Source: Agromyces sp. G08B096 (GTDB lineage: Bacteria > Actinomycetota > Actinomycetes > Actinomycetales > Microbacteriaceae). From it: a stretch of DNA of 64,000 nucleotides. The stretch is taken from contig NZ_CP158374.1 of NCBI RefSeq assembly GCF_040267705.1, forward strand, positions 3,410,001 to 3,474,000, read 5' to 3'. Numbering within the stretch: the first letter of the stretch is position 1; the number at the start of each line of letters is the position of its first letter. The notes under the pieces are model-generated. The model worked only from the letters and a program-made list of their open reading frames with translations, was not told the origin of the DNA and made no database searches. Of this stretch, positions 9,579 through 18,366 are shown piece by piece. A program made the translations under genes and the position numbers.

Positions 9579-11125
9579 CGGGTGCCTCCCGTGGCGTCGT
9601 CGAAGGAGTCGGCGATGATCCGCTCCTCGGTGTTGGTGTCGCCGGCGAGCTCGGAGACGATCCGGCCGGCGCGGAACACGTAGACCCGGTCGCAGTGCGC
9701 CATCTCGCCGTTCTCGGTCGAGTACCAGACGACGGCGCGGCCCGCTCGGGCCTCGGCCTTCATGAGCGCGTAGAGCTCGTTCTTGGTGGCGACGTCGACG
9801 CCTCGGAAGGGGTCGTCGAGCAGCACCAGCCGGGCGTCGGTCGCGAAGGCCCTGGCGACGAGCACCTTCTGCTGGTTGCCGCCCGACAACGCGGTGATCG
9901 GCGTGGCGGCCGAACCGCGGACGCGCAGCGCGTCGATCCACCGGCCCGCGAGTTCGCGCTTCGCCCGGCCGTCGACGACGCCGAGCCTGGAGATCGAGCG
10001 GAGCGCCGACACCGTGAGGTTCTCGGCGACGCTCCAGAGCGGCATGATGCCGGAGGTCTGCCGGTCGCCGGGCACATACGCGCGCCGCTTGGCCACGGTC
10101 GCGCCGCGACCGCCCCGCCAGAGACGGTCGAGCACGTGCTCCTGCCCTTGGCCGGCGAGGCCGGCCAGGCCGATCACTTCGCCGGCGCGCACGCGCAGAG
10201 CCGGCCCGTCGCCCGTGCGCAGCTCGGCGACGAGTGCGTCGCCGCCCCCGGCACCGGCCGGCGAACGGGAGACGGATGCCGCTTCAGGAGTCTCCTCGAC
10301 GAGTTCCTGCGCGCGCTCCAGCGCGGCGGCATCCGCTCGGACCTCGCCGCCCATCGCGACCAGCAGGTCGTCCTCGGTCACCGCCGAGGTGTCGTAGACG
10401 TCGACGACCGTGCCGTCCTTCATGACCGCGACGCGGTCGCTGTGCTCGAGCACCTCGTGCATGCGGTGCGAGATGAGCAGCACGCTCACACCGTCGGCGG
10501 CGAGCGTCTTCAGGTGTGCGTAGAGCTGTCGGGCGGCGTCGACGCCGAGCGACTCCGTCGGCTCGTCGAGGATGAGCAGCCCGAGCCGGTCGGTGCAGAG
10601 GGCGCGGGCGATCTCGACCATCTGCCGCTCGGCCATCGCCAGTTCGCCCGCCCGGCGCAGCACGCTGATGCCGTGGCCCGGGAAGACGCGGTCGAGCACC
10701 TCGCCGACGCGGCGCTCGGCACGCCCGCGCCACGCGAGGCCCGGCCGACGCGGGTCGGAGAGCGCGGCGTTCTCGGCGACCGTGAGGTCGGCGCAGAGCG
10801 CCAGCTCCTGGTACACCATGCGCACGCCGGCCGATGCCGCGGCCTTGGCGTTCCAGCTCCGTGAGTCGCCGCGCCACACGACGCGGCCCTCGTCGGGCTG
10901 CTCGCGCCCGGCGAGCACACGCATGAGGGTGCTCTTGCCCGCGCCGTTGTGACCGACGAGCCCGAGGATCTCCCCGCGCTCGACCGTGAGGTCGACGCCG
11001 CGCAGTGCGCGCGTGCTGCCGTAGCTGCGGGCGACACCGGTCGCGGTGATCGTGGGCGCGCTGTGGGACGCGGACTGATCGGGCGCGGGGCCGGTCGTGC
11101 GTGACCTGGTCGCAGTGGGAGACAT
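9575..11125 (-). CDS. ABC importer ATPase with two nucleotide-binding domains (RbsA/LsrA-like)
   Basis: A 516-residue duplicated ATPase energising the importer at the inner face of the membrane. Domain 1 has Walker A 'GHNGAGKS' near residue 58, a signature region '[14 protein letters not shown]', and Walker B '[12 protein letters not shown]'. Domain 2 has the degenerate Walker A 'LAGLAGQGQ' usual for this class, a good signature 'LSGGNQQKV' near 405, and Walker B '[12 protein letters not shown]' near 436. In the last motif the usual catalytic Glu (DEP) is Asp, which may lower ATP turnover at that site. The start at 11125 has GGAG about 5 bases upstream and lies 32 bases after the binding-protein gene. 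Confidence 0.92.
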   Translation of the reverse strand: MSPTATRSRTTGPAPDQSASHSAPTITATGVARSYGSTRALRGVDLTVERGEILGLVGHNGAGKSTLMRVLAGREQPDEGRVVWRGDSRSWNAKAAASAGVRMVYQELALCADLTVAENAALSDPRRPGLAWRGRAERRVGEVLDRVFPGHGISVLRRAGELAMAERQMVEIARALCTDRLGLLILDEPTESLGVDAARQLYAHLKTLAADGVSVLLISHRMHEVLEHSDRVAVMKDGTVVDVYDTSAVTEDDLLVAMGGEVRADAAALERAQELVEETPEAASVSRSPAGAGGGDALVAELRTGDGPALRVRAGEVIGLAGLAGQGQEHVLDRLWRGGRGATVAKRRAYVPGDRQTSGIMPLWSVAENLTVSALRSISRLGVVDGRAKRELAGRWIDALRVRGSAATPITALSGGNQQKVLVARAFATDARLVLLDDPFRGVDVATKNELYALMKAEARAGRAVVWYSTENGEMAHCDRVYVFRAGRIVSELAGDTNTEERIIADSFDDATGGTR

Positions 11126-11157
11126 GCGTGCTCCTTCGGGCTCGTCGGTCGGGTCGG

Positions 11158-12237
11158 TTACTTGATGGCCGGCGCCTCGACGGGGTCACCCGCGAGGTTC
11201 GCCTCGATGGCCGCCTGCACGGTGGCCTCGTCCCACGGGTACGCGGCGTACTCGTCGGCGTCGAGCTGGCTCACCCAGGTGTCGAGGTCTTCCTGGCCGA
11301 TCTGCAGCAGCGGCAGCACGACCTCGTCCGGCACCTCGTCGCCCGCGAGCTTCGCGAGCGCGACGTAGATGGCCGCGACGGCCTGACCGGGGTCGGTCAG
11401 TGCGGCGAACGAGCCGTTGTCGATGCCCCGCTCCTTCCAGAACGAGAGCGACTTGCCGTCGGTGTCGAAGACGACGACGGGCAGCGGCCTGCCGGCCGAC
11501 TCGAAGGCCTGCACCACGCCCATTCCGCCGATGCAGCCCGGGACGGCGGCGATCTCGGGCAGCGACCCGAGCACCGAGACGATCTCCTTCTGAGCGGTCG
11601 ACGAGTCGCAGAAGCCGTTCACCTCGGCCGCGACCGTCACGTCGGGGTACTCCTCGAGGATCTCGAGCTGCCGGGCGTGGAATTCCTCCTCGGGCTGGGA
11701 GCCGATGACGCCGCGGTTGATGACGATCTCGCCGGCGCCGCCGATCGCGTCGAGCGCGGGCTGGATCGAGACTTCGCCCCACTGGTCGTACGCGTTCCGC
11801 ACGACGGTCGCGCAGTCGGTGTCCATGTCGGCGTCGAGCACGATGACCTCGATGCCCGCGGCGCACGCCTCCTCGACGGCCGGGACGAGCGCGGTCGACG
11901 AGGCCGGGATGACCATGAGCACGTCGGGCTGCTGCAGCACGAGGCTGCGGATCTGCGACGCCTGCTCGGTCGCGCTGTTCTCGCCGGGCGCGTTGACCGT
12001 CGAGTACTCGCTGACGATGCCCTCGCCCTTCAGCTTCTCGGCCTCCTCCTCGAACTTGTCGATGAGCGTGAGCCGCCAGCCGTTGACGAAGCCGTTCGAC
12101 AGGGCGATCGAGATGCCCTCGGTCGAACCGCCGTCGCCCCCGTCGGCCGCGGCGTCGCCGCCGGCACATCCGGTGAGCATGAGTGCGGTCGCCGCCGCAA
12201 GTGCGACGCCGCCGCGTCGCCAGGTTCCAAACGACAT
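11158..12237 (-). CDS. Lipoprotein substrate-binding protein of the ribose/AI-2 importer class (LsrB/RbsB-like)
   Basis: Type I periplasmic-binding-fold lipoprotein, 359 residues. Signal peptide with lipobox 'LTGC' (Cys24) followed by a Gly/Asp-rich linker. The mature part begins '[18 protein letters not shown]', then shows '[20 protein letters not shown]', '[16 protein letters not shown]' and '[17 protein letters not shown]', as in sugar-binding proteins of the RbsB class. I chose ATG 12237 rather than 12252 because GGAGG lies 8 bases before it and overlaps the earlier ATG. It is the first gene of the operon and is read away from the GntR gene, so the operator repeats at 12363-12416 probably control it. 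The ligand is unknown; AI-2 is only one possibility. Confidence 0.9.
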   Translation of the reverse strand: MSFGTWRRGGVALAAATALMLTGCAGGDAAADGGDGGSTEGISIALSNGFVNGWRLTLIDKFEEEAEKLKGEGIVSEYSTVNAPGENSATEQASQIRSLVLQQPDVLMVIPASSTALVPAVEEACAAGIEVIVLDADMDTDCATVVRNAYDQWGEVSIQPALDAIGGAGEIVINRGVIGSQPEEEFHARQLEILEEYPDVTVAAEVNGFCDSSTAQKEIVSVLGSLPEIAAVPGCIGGMGVVQAFESAGRPLPVVVFDTDGKSLSFWKERGIDNGSFAALTDPGQAVAAIYVALAKLAGDEVPDEVVLPLLQIGQEDLDTWVSQLDADEYAAYPWDEATVQAAIEANLAGDPVEAPAIK

Positions 12238-12362
12238 TGTTCTTGCCTCCATGTTCGCTTCGCTGCGAGACGCCGGCCCGGCGGGCCGACGCGAGTCGGT
12301 GCGGTGGTGCGTCGGGACCGGCGACGCCGGCTCCGGGTGTTCGATCCGGCGGACCGGGTCGG

Positions 12363-12416
12363 ACTTGTCATCCCTAACTTGTCATACTCAACTCATCATG
12401 ACAAGTTGATCATGAC
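12363..12416. promoter_or_regulatory. Probable GntR operator cluster in the divergent promoter region
   Basis: An AT-richer island between the divergent binding-protein and GntR genes. AACTTGTCAT (12376-12385) and ATGACAAGTT (12398-12407) form a perfect 10-bp inverted repeat with a 12-base spacer. A further direct copy ACTTGTCAT lies at 12363-12371 and a half-site CATGAC at 12411-12416. GntR regulators bind such dyads. The position suggests the GntR protein represses the operon and itself, with release by the imported substrate or a phosphorylated product. Confidence 0.75.
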
Positions 12417-12509
12417 GACAGTACGTCGCCCGGTCCGGCGCGGTCAAACCGCGACCCGGTAGTCTCTCGACAGCGTCGACGAGCGGCGAGGCGGCGGAGA
12501 GAGGAATCG

Positions 12510-13265
12510 ATGGCCCACCACAGCTCGCTTCGCGCAGACCGGCTCGACCGGGGCGCGGACACGCCGCTCTGGCAGCAACTCGCCGGTGTGCTCCGCGAGG
12601 CGATCCGCGAGGGTGAGCTCTCCCCCGACCAGGCGCTGCCGTCGGAGGCCGAGCTCATCGATCGATTCGGCGTCTCGCGGACGGTCGTCCGCGACGCGCT
12701 CGGCGAACTCGTGCGCGAGGGCCTCATCTACAAGATCCGCGCGAAGGGCTCGTTCGTCTCCCCGGCGAAGCCCGCCCTGCGCTTCATCGGCAGCACCGTC
12801 GGCTCGGCCGACGACCTCAGCGCGACCGGCCGTGCCGTCACGACGCGAGTCCTGGCCGTCGACGAGGGGCCGGCCGACGAAGACGAGGCCGCGGCGCTGC
12901 GACTCGACGACGGCGCCGAGGTCGTGCGCCTCCGACGGCTGCGCGCCGTCGACGGCGTGCCATGGCTGCTGGTGGACACCGCCCTGCCCAAGGCGCTGTT
13001 CCCCGGCGTCGCCCGGGCCAACCTCGAGAACCGCTCGCTCTACGAGCATCTGCGCCGGCACTACGGGGTGACGCCGAAGGGCGCGGACCGCTGGATCGAG
13101 GCGGTCATCCCGACGCCCGAGCAGGCCGAACTCCTGCAACTCGAACCCGGCCGGCCGGCGCTCGCCATCGAGTCGATCTCCTGGCGCGACGACGGCACCC
13201 CCATCGAGTACTACCGCGGGCTGCACCGCAGCGGCGAGCCCCGGTTCCACGTCGGCATCCGCTGA
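12510..13265 (+). CDS. GntR-family transcriptional regulator (HutC subfamily, UTRA domain)
   Basis: A 251-residue regulator. The winged helix-turn-helix lies at about residues 18-85 ('ALPSEAELIDRFGVSRTVVR' plus the wing 'IRAKGSFV'). The UTRA ligand-binding domain follows to the C-terminus ('ERL..AVDGVPWLLVDTALP'-type region and 'IEYYRGLHRSGEPRFHVGIR' at the end). It is divergent from the Lsr-like operon across a 270-base gap with operator-like dyads, so it is the likely local regulator. The start ATG has GAGAGGA about 5 bases upstream. UTRA proteins normally sense sugar phosphates or small metabolites. A strong hairpin follows at 13331. Confidence 0.92.
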   Translation: MAHHSSLRADRLDRGADTPLWQQLAGVLREAIREGELSPDQALPSEAELIDRFGVSRTVVRDALGELVREGLIYKIRAKGSFVSPAKPALRFIGSTVGSADDLSATGRAVTTRVLAVDEGPADEDEAAALRLDDGAEVVRLRRLRAVDGVPWLLVDTALPKALFPGVARANLENRSLYEHLRRHYGVTPKGADRWIEAVIPTPEQAELLQLEPGRPALAIESISWRDDGTPIEYYRGLHRSGEPRFHVGIR

Positions 13266-13330
13266 GGCCGGGCATCGCTCGCGCCCCCGCACGCGACGGG
13301 GCCCAGCGTGCTCCGTCGGGAACCGGCGTC

Positions 13331-13363
13331 GGCGCCCGGCCCGCGGGAAGCGGACCGGGCGCC
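13331..13363. terminator. Bidirectional terminator between gntR and the PIG-L gene
   Basis: Inverted repeat GGCGCCCGG (13331-13339) / CCGGGCGCC (13355-13363), extended by four inner pairs after one mismatch, with a 5-base loop. It sits between two convergent genes (stops at 13265 and 13372) and can serve both. There is no T-tract, which is usual at this GC content. Confidence 0.75.
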
Positions 13364-13371
13364 ACGGCGGC

Positions 13372-16300
13372 TCAGCCCTTGCCCGGCTTCACCGCCTCGA
13401 TCGGGAAGCTCCACGCGTTGACGCCGTCGCCGCTGCCGGACTCGATGCCCGCCTGCTCCGCGTACGAAACGAGGATGCGCGCGTCGTCGGCGAGCGCGGC
13501 GCGCGTCGCGGCGTCGATCGGCACGGTCAGCTTGCCCTTCCCCGCGCCGACGGGCTGCTCGAAGGAGCCGAGCAGTCGGCCGCTCATGTCGGGCGCCCAC
13601 GGCGGCGCCTGACCGTCGGCCGGCGAGCACGCCTCGAAGCCGTACACGTCGCCCTCGCAGCTGGAGGTCCACACCGGGATGAACGTCGTGTCGCCCGTCC
13701 AGAGGAACACCCGCACCGTGCCCGCCTCCTCGGCGTCGTACGAGAGGCGCAGATGCTTCTGCTGGAGCTTCACGTCGGTGACGGCCAGCGCATCCGACGG
13801 CTGCACTCCCGAGATCGTGCCGCCGCGCGTGACCGACTGCGCGACCGTCTGCGGCGACTCGACACCTTGCAGAGCGGTGTCGGGGATGATCGGCGACGCG
13901 GGCTCGGTCGACCGGTCGGCCGGCGGCGCGTACCCGTCGAGATAGGCGTGACCCCAGCGGTAGGGCTCCGACTGCTGGCTCCCGAAGGCCGACCACGCGG
14001 TGCGGGTCTGGCCGATGAAGTCCTGCGTGTCGGAGTCGTACGGCGTCACGTTCAGCCCCAGGTAGGCCGGATCCACCTCGTTGCGCGCCGGGTCGCCCGA
14101 CGGCACGGCCCCCGTCGGACCCACCGCTGCGGGCAGCGTCGCGAGCGGCACCTTGACTTCGACGTCATAGCCGCCGCCGGCGTACGTGCCGTCGGCCTGG
14201 CGCGCGACCTGGACCGCGACCTCCACCCCCTCGGCATTGAGCCCGCCCTCGACCGTGTCGGCGAGCGGACCCGTCGAGAACCCCTGGTGGTTGTCGGCGT
14301 CGCGCGACCAGCAGGGCCCGTTCTCGCCGTTGCCGTTGGCGCCCTCGGGATCGTCGGTGAACGGGAACATGCCGAGCTTGAACGTCGTCGACGTGTCGAC
14401 CGAGTTCCCACGCGGATCGAGCAGCAGCTCGACGGAGTCGACGAGCCAGTGGCCGAAGCAGCGGTCGGGCGTCGCCGCCGCGCTCGCGAGCTCGTCGGTC
14501 ACCCGGATCTGCGCGTAGAGCGCATCGTCGTACCAGCCGAGCCGCGCCACACTGCCATCGCCGCAGTCGACGCCGTCGGCGGCGCACTCCGCGCCCTCCC
14601 AGCGGGTGCCGACGTCGATGACCGGGCCGGTGTAGACCCCATCCGCCGCGCCGTCGACGGCCGGCGCCGAGGCGAGCTGCGGGATGACCACCGAGGGCAC
14701 GAGGTAGACGGTCTCGTTCTCGGCGGACGTTCCGGCGCCGGAGGTCGTCGTCGCGGTGAAGGTCACCGTACGGCTGGCCGGATCGGCCGGGTCGGTGTGG
14801 GTGACCGCGAACTCCACCGTGGTCGTGTCACCCGGGGCGAGTCCGTCGAACGGCTTCGAGGCGGCGTCGACGACGAATCCGGCGGGGACCGCGAGCGCGA
14901 CCTGGCCCGACTCGGTCGCGGCGCTGCGGTTCGTCACCTCGACGGGCACCGTCACGGTCTCGCCGGCGCCCATCTGCGCGACGGCGCCGGAGCGACCGCC
15001 CACGTAGGCGTCGTGGTCTCGGGTCCACTGCTCGTACTCGGCCATGTTGCCCCAGCGTTCGAAGCGGCCCTCGACGGGAGCGACGAGCGCGATGCGGGTG
15101 TCGTTGTACGCGGTGACCGCACCGTCGAACGTCGCCGCGAGCTTGTGCACGCCGACCGGGGCGTCGGCCGCAGGCGTGACCGTGAACGTCGCCTTCGTGG
15201 CATCCTCGTCGCCGATACCGCCGATCTCGACGGGGTCGGTGACCTGCCAGCCGGCGGGCACGGCGAGGCTCACGGTCCCGCCGTCGAGCTCGCCCGCCCC
15301 CGAGCGGGCCGCGACGGTGACCTCGAAGGGCTCGCCCGGGGCCTGGTAGTACTCGTCGACCGACAGCGAGAACTCCGAGCCGAGCGGCATGCCGCCCGGG
15401 TCGGCGATGACGGCGCCGTAGAGCACGGCGTCGTCGTTGGCCGACGCGGGTGCGCTGTTCGGCTGCATCGGCACGATCGACTGCGAGACCCCGTAGCGCT
15501 GGCAGGTCGGGTCGACGAGCGCCGTCTGCATGGTGCGCGCCTGGGTCGGGTGGGCGCGGCCGCCCTCGCGGCCGACCTGCGCCCAGGTCTTGGCGGAGCC
15601 CGCCTGCTGGCCGGCGAGGTTGCCCTCGGCCCAGACGTACGGCGAGTCGTAGCCGGTCCAGGTGCCGACCACGGTGAACGGGTTCGTGGGCGCGGGCGTG
15701 AAGCCGGTGTTGCAGTTCGGCGCGAGCGTCCCGCCGCTGCCGGTCGTCATCCCGCCCGCGAGGATCTTCTTCACCCGCCACGGCTCGACCGCCCCGAGGC
15801 CCTCGAGCTGCTCGGGGAACCTCGCGGGGTCGGCTGCCGCCGCCGCGGCCTCCCAGATCATGCGTCCCTGCGCGTACTGGTGGTTGCCGTGTCCGGCGGC
15901 GAGCGAAGGCGTCGACCCGACGAGGATCTCGGGCTGGGTCTCGCGGATGATGCGCACCGTCCGGCGCAGCGTCTCCTCCGCGTCCCAGACCTGCGCCGTC
16001 AGCGCGGCGGAGGTGTTGTAGAAGAAGTCGACCCGGTCGAGGTTGAAGATGTCGATCGTGCCGGAGCGCACGTGCGAGGTGCGGTCCTCGTTCTCGCGGC
16101 GCAGGCCGAGGTCGGGGCCGGCCTCGGGGCCCACCGAGTTCGAGCCGCCCTCGCCGCGGGTGGCCATGATGATGCCGCAGCGGACGCCGTAGAGGTCGTT
16201 CCAGACCCCGCACGGCGTGGTGAAGCCGGCATCGTCGTCGGGATGGGCCCAGATGCCCATGATGTCGATCTTGCCCCGCTCGGTGTCGATCGCGACCGAG

Positions 16301-16437
16301 GGGTCGCCGACCTCGAGCTTCGTGGCGGCATCGGCGGCAGCCGGAGCGCTCGTCGTCGCGGCGACGGCGGGCGCAGGTGCCGCGAGGACGGCCGCGGTCA
16401 GCAGCGAGGTGAGCAGGATGGCGGGATGTCGTTTCAT
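13372..16437 (-). CDS. Secreted PIG-L/LmbE-family deacetylase with C-terminal carbohydrate-binding region
   Basis: A 1021-residue exported protein. A signal peptide (residues 1-27, ending 'APAVAA') precedes a PIG-L N-deacetylase domain: zinc motif 'AHPDDD' (His65, Asp67, Asp68; most relatives have AHPDDE, but the altered residue is not a metal ligand) and a second metal site 'AAGHGNHQ' near 182. The middle region has two NEW3/Ig-like segments ('VPAGWQVTDP', 'VPAGFVVDAA'). Near residue 600 begins a CBM9/DOMON-like sugar-binding domain ('APAVDGAADGVYTGP', 'DSVELLLDPRGN'). The family removes acetyl groups from N-acetylglucosaminyl compounds. It is a single-gene unit with its own promoter, downstream of a sugar ABC operon. 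Start 16437 has GGAGG about 6 bases upstream. Confidence 0.88.
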   Translation of the reverse strand: MKRHPAILLTSLLTAAVLAAPAPAVAATTSAPAAADAATKLEVGDPSVAIDTERGKIDIMGIWAHPDDDAGFTTPCGVWNDLYGVRCGIIMATRGEGGSNSVGPEAGPDLGLRRENEDRTSHVRSGTIDIFNLDRVDFFYNTSAALTAQVWDAEETLRRTVRIIRETQPEILVGSTPSLAAGHGNHQYAQGRMIWEAAAAAADPARFPEQLEGLGAVEPWRVKKILAGGMTTGSGGTLAPNCNTGFTPAPTNPFTVVGTWTGYDSPYVWAEGNLAGQQAGSAKTWAQVGREGGRAHPTQARTMQTALVDPTCQRYGVSQSIVPMQPNSAPASANDDAVLYGAVIADPGGMPLGSEFSLSVDEYYQAPGEPFEVTVAARSGAGELDGGTVSLAVPAGWQVTDPVEIGGIGDEDATKATFTVTPAADAPVGVHKLAATFDGAVTAYNDTRIALVAPVEGRFERWGNMAEYEQWTRDHDAYVGGRSGAVAQMGAGETVTVPVEVTNRSAATESGQVALAVPAGFVVDAASKPFDGLAPGDTTTVEFAVTHTDPADPASRTVTFTATTTSGAGTSAENETVYLVPSVVIPQLASAPAVDGAADGVYTGPVIDVGTRWEGAECAADGVDCGDGSVARLGWYDDALYAQIRVTDELASAAATPDRCFGHWLVDSVELLLDPRGNSVDTSTTFKLGMFPFTDDPEGANGNGENGPCWSRDADNHQGFSTGPLADTVEGGLNAEGVEVAVQVARQADGTYAGGGYDVEVKVPLATLPAAVGPTGAVPSGDPARNEVDPAYLGLNVTPYDSDTQDFIGQTRTAWSAFGSQQSEPYRWGHAYLDGYAPPADRSTEPASPIIPDTALQGVESPQTVAQSVTRGGTISGVQPSDALAVTDVKLQQKHLRLSYDAEEAGTVRVFLWTGDTTFIPVWTSSCEGDVYGFEACSPADGQAPPWAPDMSGRLLGSFEQPVGAGKGKLTVPIDAATRAALADDARILVSYAEQAGIESGSGDGVNAWSFPIEAVKPGKG

Positions 16438-16490
16438 GCGGTCCTCCGTTGGACGCTCGGACGACGGACTTGCCGCCCGATCACTCCCCC

Positions 16491-16539
16491 AAGCTAGGCA
16501 GTCCCGCTCGAACAATCAAGCAGTTTCGCGCAGTTTCAC
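16491..16539 (-). promoter_or_regulatory. Promoter and direct repeats for the PIG-L gene
   Basis: On the minus strand, TTGATT (16519-16514), a 17-base spacer and TAGCTT (16496-16491) match a housekeeping promoter. Directly upstream of the -35 are two 10-base direct repeats (GCAGTTTCGC 16520-16529 and GCAGTTTCAC 16530-16539 on the plus strand) followed by a third partial copy, a likely regulator site. Confidence 0.65.
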
Positions 16540-16585
16540 GCAGCACGCCTGCGCGTAGCTGCGCGGTTCCGTGGCACACCGATCC

Positions 16586-16615
16586 GCGGTGCGCGCAGGC
16601 CCCCTCGCGCACCGC
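16586..16615 (-). terminator. Terminator after the first MalEFG-type operon
   Basis: Perfect 10-bp stem GCGGTGCGCG (16586-16595) / CGCGCACCGC (16606-16615) with a 10-base loop, about 30 bases after the last permease gene. Together with the PIG-L promoter it separates the two transcription units. Confidence 0.65.
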
Positions 16616-16645
16616 CCCCCGGCCGGCACGGCGCCGGCTCGCCCA

Positions 16646-17464
16646 TCACTCGCGCACGGCGCCCTCGATCATCCCCTTGATGAAATGCCGCTGGAGGAAG
16701 ACGTAGAGCACCACGATCGGCAGCGCCACCATGACCGCGCCCGCCGCGAGGAGCGCCGTGCCCTGCGTGTACTGCCCCTGGAAGAACGCGAGACCGAGCG
16801 GCGCGGTGCGCACGGAGCCGTTCGGCGACATCACGAGCGGGATGAGGAATTCGTTCCACGTCCACATGAACGTCAGCAGCACGAGCGTCAGGACCGCGGG
16901 ACGGCCGATCGGCACGAGCACCTGCCAGAGGATCCGCATGGAGCCCGCGCCGTCGAGGCGGGCCGCGTCGATGAGCGCGCGGCTCGACGTGCGGAAGTAC
17001 GTCCGCATCCAGTACGTGCCGAACGCGATCGACATCGCGATCTGCGGCAGGGCGACGCCCCAGACCGTGTTCGTGAGCCCCAGGATCCGCAGGTCGAAGT
17101 AGAGCGGCACGATGAACGCCTCCGTGGGCACCATGATGCCGAGCAGGAACACGGAGAACACGACCCCGGCCCCGCGGAACTTCATGGTGCCGAGCGCGTA
17201 TCCGGCGAGGATCGACGCGAGCACCGAGACGACGACCACGATGACGGCGACCACGACCGAGGTCAGCATGTACTGGCCGAAGCGGCCGATCTCCCAGGCC
17301 TCGGGGAAGTTCTCCGGGTGGAACCATCCGCCCTCCCGCGCGGCCGACGCGTTCTGCGGGCCGAAGGCGAGCGAGACGATGACGGCGATCGGGCCGAGGA
17401 CGATGAGCGCGAACGCGACGAGCACGACGTAGTTCGCGGCGCGTTCGATCGGCGACACCTTCAC
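16646..17464 (-). CDS. ABC sugar importer permease (MalG/UgpE-like)
   Basis: Inner-membrane permease, 272 residues, six predicted membrane segments. The EAA coupling loop reads 'DAARLDGAGSMRILWQVLVP'. The N-terminus 'VSPIERAANYVVLVAFALIV' leads into TM1, and the C-terminus 'QRHFIKGMIEGAVRE' is typical of MalG-type partners. The GTG at 17464 overlaps the upstream MalF-type gene by 4 bases (GTGA). It belongs to a carbohydrate-uptake CUT1 transporter whose ATPase is not encoded here, as is common in actinobacteria, where a shared MsiK-like ATPase serves several importers (inference). Confidence 0.92.
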   Translation of the reverse strand: MKVSPIERAANYVVLVAFALIVLGPIAVIVSLAFGPQNASAAREGGWFHPENFPEAWEIGRFGQYMLTSVVVAVIVVVVSVLASILAGYALGTMKFRGAGVVFSVFLLGIMVPTEAFIVPLYFDLRILGLTNTVWGVALPQIAMSIAFGTYWMRTYFRTSSRALIDAARLDGAGSMRILWQVLVPIGRPAVLTLVLLTFMWTWNEFLIPLVMSPNGSVRTAPLGLAFFQGQYTQGTALLAAGAVMVALPIVVLYVFLQRHFIKGMIEGAVRE

Positions 17465-18366
17465 TTGCGATCTCCGATCAGGTTCACGACGCCGTTGATG
17501 GCGAAGACGATGATGGTCAGCACGACGCCCACGGCGGTCGCCACGCCGACCTCGCCGAGCTCGAACGCCCGCCGGTAGATCTCATAGCTCGGCACCGTCG
17601 TCGACGTGCCCGGCCCGCCGCTCGTTGTGACGTAGACGAGGTCGAAGGTCTTCAGCGCCGCGACGATCGTGAGCGTGAGGGCGACCGTGATCTCCCCGCG
17701 CACCATCGGCAGCGTGATGGCGAAGAACTCGCGCGCCGGGCCCGATCCATCGAGCCGGGCGGCCTCGTACAGCTCGCGCGGCACCCGGCTCATTCCGGCC
17801 ATGAGCAGCACGGTCACGAGGCCCGTGCAGACCCAGGTGCCGATGAGCCCGACCGCGGGCAGGGTGAACGTGTAGTCGCCGAGCCACGGGCGGGCCAGCG
17901 CACCGAGCCCGATCAGGCGCAGGAACCCGTTGAGCGGACCGTCGGGCGCGTAGATCTGGCGCCAGGTGACGGCGACGACGACCATGGCGATGACCTGCGG
18001 CAGGAAGATCACGCTGCGGAAGAAGCCGAGCCCCCGCACCTGTGCGCGCGTCAGCAGGCTCGCGAGCAGCAGTCCGATCGCGAGCGGCAGCACCGCGTAG
18101 AAGAACACGAGCACGAGGGCGTGCCAGAACGCTTCGCGGAGACGGGGATCCTGCAGGATCTCGGCGTAGTTCGCGAGTCCCACGAAGGTGGATGCCCCGA
18201 GCCCGTCCCATTCGAACAGCGAGTACTGCGCGGCCCGGCCCAGCGGGAAGAGCAGGAACGCTCCATAGAGCAGGATGGCCGGAGCCAGGTACGCCCACGG
18301 AACCCACGCCGATCGGGCGGAGCGCCGCGTGGCGCTCCGCCCGATCGTGGTCGAGCCGTCACTCAT
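17461..18366 (-). CDS. ABC sugar importer permease (MalF/UgpA-like)
   Basis: CUT1-type permease of 301 residues with six membrane segments. The EAA loop is 'EAARLDGSGPAREFFAITLP'. The first 20 residues are cytoplasmic and basic ('TRRSARSAWVPW'). ATG 18366 overlaps the binding-protein stop by 8 bases, and its own stop overlaps the MalG-type gene by 4. It pairs with the 16646-17464 permease and takes its substrate from the 18359-19717 lipoprotein. Confidence 0.92.
   Translation of the reverse strand: MSDGSTTIGRSATRRSARSAWVPWAYLAPAILLYGAFLLFPLGRAAQYSLFEWDGLGASTFVGLANYAEILQDPRLREAFWHALVLVFFYAVLPLAIGLLLASLLTRAQVRGLGFFRSVIFLPQVIAMVVVAVTWRQIYAPDGPLNGFLRLIGLGALARPWLGDYTFTLPAVGLIGTWVCTGLVTVLLMAGMSRVPRELYEAARLDGSGPAREFFAITLPMVRGEITVALTLTIVAALKTFDLVYVTTSGGPGTSTTVPSYEIYRRAFELGEVGVATAVGVVLTIIVFAINGVVNLIGDRK

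Noticed and set aside
12237..12252. Earlier ATG at 12252 as start of the binding protein
   Set aside because: The GGAGG that serves ATG 12237 lies within this extension, and there is no other site upstream.
13753..16497. Plus-strand open frame of 914 codons opposite the PIG-L gene
   Set aside because: Antisense shadow: low-complexity Arg/Gly/Val composition and no domain; the opposite strand has signal peptide and zinc motif.
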